10,316 nt of DNA, taken from positions 1-10,316 of the forward strand of contig JAJRTI010000195.1 in assembly GCA_024278415.1 (NCBI GenBank), written 5' to 3'. Each line of letters starts with the position of its first letter. Positions within the stretch are counted from its first letter, which is position 1. Under the pieces are notes generated by a model. The model was not told the origin of the DNA. It did no database searches and saw nothing but the letters and a program-made list of their open reading frames with translations. Position numbers and translations under genes: made by a program. Shown here in pieces: positions 6,185 to 10,316 of the stretch. The stretch comes from Planctomycetota bacterium (lineage in GTDB: Bacteria; Planctomycetota; Brocadiia; JAJRTI01).

Positions 6185-7642
6185 CTAATCCGCGAGTCCG
6201 ACGATCGGGCCGAAGGGCGCGAGCGCGCAGGTGTGGTAGCGGATCGCGATGAGGTCGTTTGTGCGGCGGGCCTGCTTCCACAGGCGCTTCAGCATGTCCG
6301 TCTTCAGGTCTTCGTACGCGGGGTCGTCGATCACGTTCTCCATTTCGAGCGGATCCTTCTCCAAGTCGTACAGCTCGTCGAAGTCAAAGCCGTTGAACAC
6401 GTACTTGCCGTACTTCGTCTGCACGAAGCGCTGTGTGTACCACAGCTCGACGCTGCCCATCTGGTTGTAGTACTCGTCGGTCCAGCCCTCGACCTCGCTG
6501 GACTTGAAGAACGGCGCGAACGAAGCGCCATGCGTGGGGATCGGCTCGATGCCAGCCAGATCGAGGAACGTCGCGTGGAAGTCGGCGAGCGTGATGAACT
6601 CGTCGACCTCGCGGCCGGGGCTCTCGATGCCCTCTGGCCAGCGCACGATCAGCGGCACGCGCATGGCCTCGTCGAACGCGGGCACGCCCTTGCAGTACAG
6701 CCCGTGCGCGCCCACGTAGTCGCCGTGGTCGGACGTGAAGATGAGCACGGTGTTGTCGCGGATGCCCAGGGCGTCGATCGCGTCGTAGAGCATGCCGCGC
6801 AACTCGTCCACCATCGTGCAGTCGGCCCAATAGTGGCGCACCGAGTCGCGCACTTCGTCCTCGCTCAACTGCGACCACAGCTTGGCCTGGCGCTGGTAGA
6901 TGCGCGGCTTGTCTTGGAGGTCGTCGTGGTAGTTGGGCGGCAGCGGCACGTCGTCCAGGTCGTACATGTCCACGTACTTCCTGGGCACCACGTACGGGTC
7001 GTGCGGGTTCGTCGGGCCGCAGTGGATGTGGAACGGCTTGCCTTCCTTGACGTACCGCTCCATGGCCTCGATGGCTTTGGTGACCACCTTGTAGTCGCCG
7101 GACGTTTCGATGCTGCCATCGGTCGCGCCGTACGCGAGGTGGCGGTTGTATCCAGGGTTGATGATTTCGCCGGGCTTGCGGGGCGTGTCGAAGTCGAAGC
7201 CCTTTTCGGCCATCTCGGTCCACTGCTCCCACAGGATGCCCATGTGGGCCTCTTTGGTCGCGGTGGGGAACACCTCGTCCCAGCCGCGGTCGCCGGGGTC
7301 TTCGGTGTCGGAGCAGTGCCATTTGCCGGTGATGCCGAGGTTCCAGCCGGCCTCTCGGAGGAACTCGCTGAAGTGCTTGAGCGAGGGGTCGTACGTGCCG
7401 CTGATCTTCTGCGCGTTGCAGACGTTGTTGTAGACCTTCGCGACCGTGGGCAGGAAGCCGGTGAAGTACGTGGCCCGCGCCGGGCAGCTATGCGCGGTGT
7501 TGGTGTAGCATCGCCGAAAGAGCAAGCCTTCCTTCGCAAGCCTGTCCGCGTACGGCGTGATGCACGGGTGCTCGGGGTTGACCACCTGGGATTGCTCCTG
7601 GTCGGACATGAACACGACGACATTGGGTGGGCGTTTTGCCAT
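6185..7642 (-). CDS. Type I sulfatase, serine-type activation motif
   Basis: A 485-residue arylsulfatase-family enzyme that hydrolyses sulfate esters; the substrate cannot be read from sequence. The N-terminus N-V-V-V-F-M-S-D14-Q15 supplies metal ligands. The activation motif is S52-C53-P54-A55-R56, followed by A-T-Y-F-T-G. Aligning on R-A-x-x-x-T-G puts serine at the residue converted to formylglycine, so maturation would need an anSME-type radical SAM enzyme; none is in the window. T-S-D305-H306-G-D-Y-V-G-x-H-G and K318-G match the second metal/sulfate-binding block, and M-R-V-P-L-I-V-R-W-P follows as usual. The start at 7642 is set by AAAGGAG (7651-7657), eight bases upstream, and by the core fold beginning at residue 5. 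No signal peptide is visible, unlike most sulfatases of this group, so a cytoplasmic location is likely. It is divergent from the HzsA-related gene. Confidence 0.95.
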   Translation of the reverse strand: MAKRPPNVVVFMSDQEQSQVVNPEHPCITPYADRLAKEGLLFRRCYTNTAHSCPARATYFTGFLPTVAKVYNNVCNAQKISGTYDPSLKHFSEFLREAGWNLGITGKWHCSDTEDPGDRGWDEVFPTATKEAHMGILWEQWTEMAEKGFDFDTPRKPGEIINPGYNRHLAYGATDGSIETSGDYKVVTKAIEAMERYVKEGKPFHIHCGPTNPHDPYVVPRKYVDMYDLDDVPLPPNYHDDLQDKPRIYQRQAKLWSQLSEDEVRDSVRHYWADCTMVDELRGMLYDAIDALGIRDNTVLIFTSDHGDYVGAHGLYCKGVPAFDEAMRVPLIVRWPEGIESPGREVDEFITLADFHATFLDLAGIEPIPTHGASFAPFFKSSEVEGWTDEYYNQMGSVELWYTQRFVQTKYGKYVFNGFDFDELYDLEKDPLEMENVIDDPAYEDLKTDMLKRLWKQARRTNDLIAIRYHTCALAPFGPIVGLAD

Positions 7643-7650
7643 GGATGTTG

Positions 7651-7657
7651 CTCCTTT
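7651..7657 (-). promoter_or_regulatory. Ribosome binding site of the sulfatase gene
   Basis: The minus strand reads AAAGGAG here, eight bases before the ATG at 7642. It decides the start: the frame runs upstream to an ATG at 7816, but the extra 58 residues have no ribosome site, no signal peptide and no family similarity. Confidence 0.8.
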
Positions 7658-7700
7658 GGGGGAAGTGAATGCTGGGCGGCCGCGCAGGCGCGAAGACAGC

Positions 7701-7729
7701 AGTATAGCGTTTCGGCGCCGCGTTGTTGA
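7701..7729 (-). promoter_or_regulatory. Candidate sigma-70-type promoter for the sulfatase gene
   Basis: On the minus strand, TATACT (7701-7706, five of six matches to the -10 consensus) lies 17 bases downstream of TCAACA (7724-7729, four of six matches to the -35 consensus). Transcription would start near 7694, giving a leader of about 50 bases containing the AAAGGAG site. The hexamers stand out in otherwise very GC-rich sequence. This is a pattern match only. Confidence 0.4.
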
Positions 7730-7799
7730 ACTCCGCGCCGATTCGTGCGACAGTAGACGGCGCAAGGGGGACTCGTTCGCATAGCCGAGGACTCGTCCC

Positions 7800-7862
7800 A
7801 TGAAGCGCCTCGCCATCCTAGCGGCTTTCGCATGCGCCGCGGCTTGCGCGGCCGCGCCGGCC
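7800..7862 (+). other. Signal peptide of the HzsA-related protein
   Basis: The first 21 codons give a positively charged start (K2, R3), a Leu/Ala/Phe hydrophobic core and an A-P-A motif just before G22, fitting signal peptidase I cleavage. Cysteines C12 and C16 lie in Ala-rich context without a good lipobox leucine at -3, so lipoprotein processing is less likely. Export agrees with the two CxxCH motifs, since c-type haem is attached outside the cytoplasm. Confidence 0.8.
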
Positions 7863-10316
7863 GGCTACGTGCTCGTCGCCCACGATGATTGCGGCAACGA
7901 GGGATCCCAGCCGCACCTTGCTGTGGGCAGCGACTACACCTGGCCGGCCAGCCGGCTCAAGGGCGACGAGACCGAGCGCTCGTGCGCGTTCGACAACAAG
8001 GCCGTGGTCATGCAGTACACCGGCCTCAATCCGCAGGCGCGCTACGCGCTCGAAATCCTCTACGCAAGCGAGGCCAAGCGCGTGCAACGGCTTGAGGCCA
8101 GCGGCAAGCTCATCCACGACGCGCTTGCGCTGCCCAAAGGCGAGGCCAAGACGTTCCGCTTCGACCTGCCTGGCGACGCATACAAGGACGGCAAGCTCGA
8201 GCTGCGCTTCATCAAGGTCGCCGGCGCGAACGCGGTCGTGTCGCGGGTCAGGGTGTGGTCGACGGACAAGCGCAAGCTTGGGAGCCCGGTGGGGCCAAGA
8301 GGCATCGCCTGGGAAGCGGAGGACCCGATCGAAGTCGACTGGTCGCGGCAAGACGCGATCCGCGGCTGGCCCCTGTTCGATTGGAAGAACCCAAGGCAGG
8401 AGGTCGAGAAGCAGGTCAAGCCCGCGATTCAGGAGCTGCTCGATCGCGGGGCGAAGATGCTCGCGGATTTCAGGCGAACAAGCCAAGGCCCGGCCGCGAA
8501 GGACCGCGGCCTCGCGCAGTCCGCGCGCGAGTTGGACCAGATCGAGCGAAGGCTTGCCGCCGCGCGCGCGGACAGCTCCCGCGACGCCTGGAAGAAGCTC
8601 TACCTCGACGCGCACTGGGCCGTGCGCCGGCTCGCGTTCAAGAACCCGCTGCTCGACTTCGACCAACTCCTTTTCGTGCGCCGGCATCACGCGCACTACA
8701 TGCACCAATGCGCGCGGCGCCTTGCCGCGGCCACGAAGCCCGGAGGCGGCATCTGCATCCTCGACGGCCTCCAGCCCGATTCGCCGGTGCGGGAGATCAC
8801 CAAGGGCCTGTTGCCCCGCGGCGCGTTCGGCCGGCCCGATCTCTCCTTCGACGCGACGCGCGTCCTCTTCGGGTACGGCGCGGAGGAGCCCAATGGCGTG
8901 AACTTCTCCGAGAGCGCGGCGCTGCGCAAGACGGGCTTCTGCGAGGACGCGCAAGTCTACGAGCTGGCCCTCGACGGCTCTGGCCTCCGCAAGCTCACGC
9001 AGGGACCGTTCGAGAATACCGACCCCATCTACCTGCCCGACGGCCGCATCGCGTTCATGTCCCATCGCGCCGGCGGGCTCGTGCAGTGCGGCGACTGGGC
9101 GCGGGTGTACTGCGTGTTCACGATGAACGCGGACGGCTCGCACGTGCGGCAGATCACGCTGTCCAAAGACGGCGAATGGGACCCCACCCTCCTCGACGAC
9201 GGCCGTGTGCTGTTCAACCGCTGGGAATACATGATGAAGTTCTGGCGGCCGATCCAGTTCCTTTGGGCCGTGCGCCCAGACGGCGCGAACCCGCAGCTCG
9301 TGTACGGCAACGACCTGAGCCAGAAGAAGATCTATCCGCTCAACTTCGCGCTCCCGCGGCAGATCCCCGGCACGAGCAAGATCGTGTGCATCGGCTCCGC
9401 GCACCACAACACCGGCGCCGGACCCGTGTGCGTGATCGACCTCAACTACGGCCGCAACCGGGCCGCGGGCCTGGAGCGCATCACGCCCGTGCGCTACGTG
9501 GAGACGAAGGAGCGCCTGCCGCACGCAGGCTGGTACGACACCCCCTACGGGCTCTCGGAGAACTACTTCCTCGTGTCGTATTCGTTCCAGGGCTCCGAGC
9601 GCGCGACGCGCAGCTACGGCATCTACCTGCTCGACCGATACGGCGGCAAGGAGCTGATCTACCGCGACCCGACGCTCTCCGCGCTGTTCCCCATTCCGCT
9701 CAAGCCGCGGCGGAAGCCGCCCGTCATCCCCTCGATCCAGGAGAAGCCGCCGGCCACGGGCACGTTCCTTGTGGTCGACGCGCACGCGGGCCTGCCCGAA
9801 GCCGTCCGCGGCAAGGCGCGCTACCTGCGCGTGTGCGAAGCCATCGAGCGCAAGATCCACACGAAGCCGTACAACATCCAGGTCGGCCCCGACTCCGGAT
9901 TCGAGACCAAGCGCGTGCTGGGCACGGTCGAGTTGGAGAAGGATGGGAGCGCGCACTTCACCGTGCCTGCGGGCATCTCGGTCTTCTTCCATGTGCTCGA
10001 CAAGGACTACCTCTCCCTGCACGTCATGCGCGCGGTGACGAACGTGCAGGCCGGGGAGACGACCTCGTGCATCGGCTGCCACGAGCCCATGTCCGACGCG
10101 ACTCCCAACCGCATGCCCCTCGCGGCCCGCGGGGCCGCAAAGCCCTTGACGCCTCCGCCCTGGGGCGCGGCCCCTCTCGGCTTCGAGCGGCACGTGCAGC
10201 CTATCCTCGACAAGCAGTGCACGCGCTGCCACGACGGCTCCACGGCCAAGGGCAAGTCGTTCGACCTCACGGCCAAGGCGAAGCGCAAGTTCATGACCGT
10301 GCCCATGAACCAGTCC
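7800..10316 (+). CDS. HzsA-related (hydrazine synthase alpha-like) secreted haem protein, 3' partial
   Basis: The frame runs open from ATG 7800 to the window end (839 codons, no stop). Residues 1-21 are a Sec signal peptide (M-K-R, Ala/Leu core, A-P-A before G22). Residues 22-150 look beta-rich, like a galactose-binding domain. Residues 185-275 are helical. A His-rich motif H296-H-A-H-Y-M-H-Q-C304 follows. Residues about 330-650 carry propeller-like D-P-x-x-L-x-D-G-R-(I/V) motifs (D408, D461) as in the hydrazine synthase alpha middle domain. Residues 721-761 have the block V-P-A-G ... M-R-A ... G-E-T-T-S-C757-I-G-C-H761, shared by many planctomycetal relatives. C807-T-R-C-H811, preceded by Q-P-I-L-D-K-Q, is a second haem site of cytochrome type. 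No CxxCH precedes 757, so the catalytic N-terminal haem of anammox HzsA has no visible counterpart, and hydrazine synthesis is unlikely. A periplasmic redox or binding role is inferred. A possible GAGG precedes the start. Confidence 0.9.
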   Translation, partial: MKRLAILAAFACAAACAAAPAGYVLVAHDDCGNEGSQPHLAVGSDYTWPASRLKGDETERSCAFDNKAVVMQYTGLNPQARYALEILYASEAKRVQRLEASGKLIHDALALPKGEAKTFRFDLPGDAYKDGKLELRFIKVAGANAVVSRVRVWSTDKRKLGSPVGPRGIAWEAEDPIEVDWSRQDAIRGWPLFDWKNPRQEVEKQVKPAIQELLDRGAKMLADFRRTSQGPAAKDRGLAQSARELDQIERRLAAARADSSRDAWKKLYLDAHWAVRRLAFKNPLLDFDQLLFVRRHHAHYMHQCARRLAAATKPGGGICILDGLQPDSPVREITKGLLPRGAFGRPDLSFDATRVLFGYGAEEPNGVNFSESAALRKTGFCEDAQVYELALDGSGLRKLTQGPFENTDPIYLPDGRIAFMSHRAGGLVQCGDWARVYCVFTMNADGSHVRQITLSKDGEWDPTLLDDGRVLFNRWEYMMKFWRPIQFLWAVRPDGANPQLVYGNDLSQKKIYPLNFALPRQIPGTSKIVCIGSAHHNTGAGPVCVIDLNYGRNRAAGLERITPVRYVETKERLPHAGWYDTPYGLSENYFLVSYSFQGSERATRSYGIYLLDRYGGKELIYRDPTLSALFPIPLKPRRKPPVIPSIQEKPPATGTFLVVDAHAGLPEAVRGKARYLRVCEAIERKIHTKPYNIQVGPDSGFETKRVLGTVELEKDGSAHFTVPAGISVFFHVLDKDYLSLHVMRAVTNVQAGETTSCIGCHEPMSDATPNRMPLAARGAAKPLTPPPWGAAPLGFERHVQPILDKQCTRCHDGSTAKGKSFDLTAKAKRKFMTVPMNQS

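Noticed and set aside
6233..7729. 498-codon open frame on the plus strand
   Set aside because: Antisense shadow of the sulfatase gene, Val/His/Arg-rich with no recognisable motif, while the minus strand encodes a clear sulfatase.
7643..7816. Upstream in-frame extension of the sulfatase
   Set aside because: It overlaps the start of the divergent gene, has no ribosome site, and encodes an Arg/Ser-rich stretch that is neither a signal peptide nor sulfatase-like.
7818..10232. 804-codon open frame on the minus strand
   Set aside because: It lies fully opposite the HzsA-related gene, is an Arg/Ala/Val/Leu-rich antisense frame typical of GC-rich DNA, and shows no domain. The plus frame has a signal peptide, family motifs and CxxCH sites.
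7800..10316. Functional hydrazine synthase (anammox) assignment
   Set aside because: There is no N-terminal haem-binding CxxCH, no beta or gamma subunit genes and no other anammox genes in the window. Only family-level similarity to the alpha subunit is supported.

Overview
The window is GC-rich, gene-dense bacterial DNA with strong G/C preference at third codon positions. It holds four genes. LpxI implies a Gram-negative cell that makes lipid A. The combination of a secreted hydrazine-synthase-alpha-like (HzsA-related) protein ending in CxxCH haem motifs with a Ser-type sulfatase suggests Planctomycetota or a neighbouring PVC/FCB-type lineage, probably a metagenome-assembled genome. The taxonomic call is inference from gene content only.

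Layout. Bases 2-4927 (+) carry one very large gene that is open at its 5' end, with at least 1641 codons in the window. Its protein has a helical/coiled-coil N-terminal half, a short tandem repeat and a hydrophobic Gly/Ala-rich segment. These are followed by a protein-kinase-like domain (G-loop, D-L-K-x-x-N, D-P-G) and then a nucleotidyltransferase-like domain (G-S ... S-D-Y-D ... D-T-N-V-Y), with a helical tail. I do not recognise the whole architecture; it is the most novel item here. Bases 4928-5176 are non-coding and contain an octamer-periodic sequence folded into an inverted repeat. Bases 5177-5998 (+) are lpxI, encoding the UDP-2,3-diacylglucosamine hydrolase of lipid A synthesis. Bases 5999-6184, between convergent genes, hold a nested 22-bp inverted repeat of the dispersed-palindrome kind.

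Bases 6185-7642 (-) encode a type I sulfatase with a serine-type S-C-P-A-R activation motif and no signal peptide. A 157-bp divergent spacer carries a plausible sulfatase promoter and a clear Shine-Dalgarno site. From 7800 (+) to the window end runs a secreted HzsA-related protein of at least 839 codons. It has a signal peptide, a predicted beta-rich N-terminal domain, a propeller-like middle domain and two C-terminal CxxCH haem sites, and its 3' end lies outside the window.

The genes do not form one operon. The giant gene and lpxI share a strand but are separated by about 250 bp with a hairpin. LpxI is convergent with the sulfatase, and the sulfatase is divergent from the HzsA-related gene. 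No RNA gene, CRISPR array, transposase or integrase was seen.
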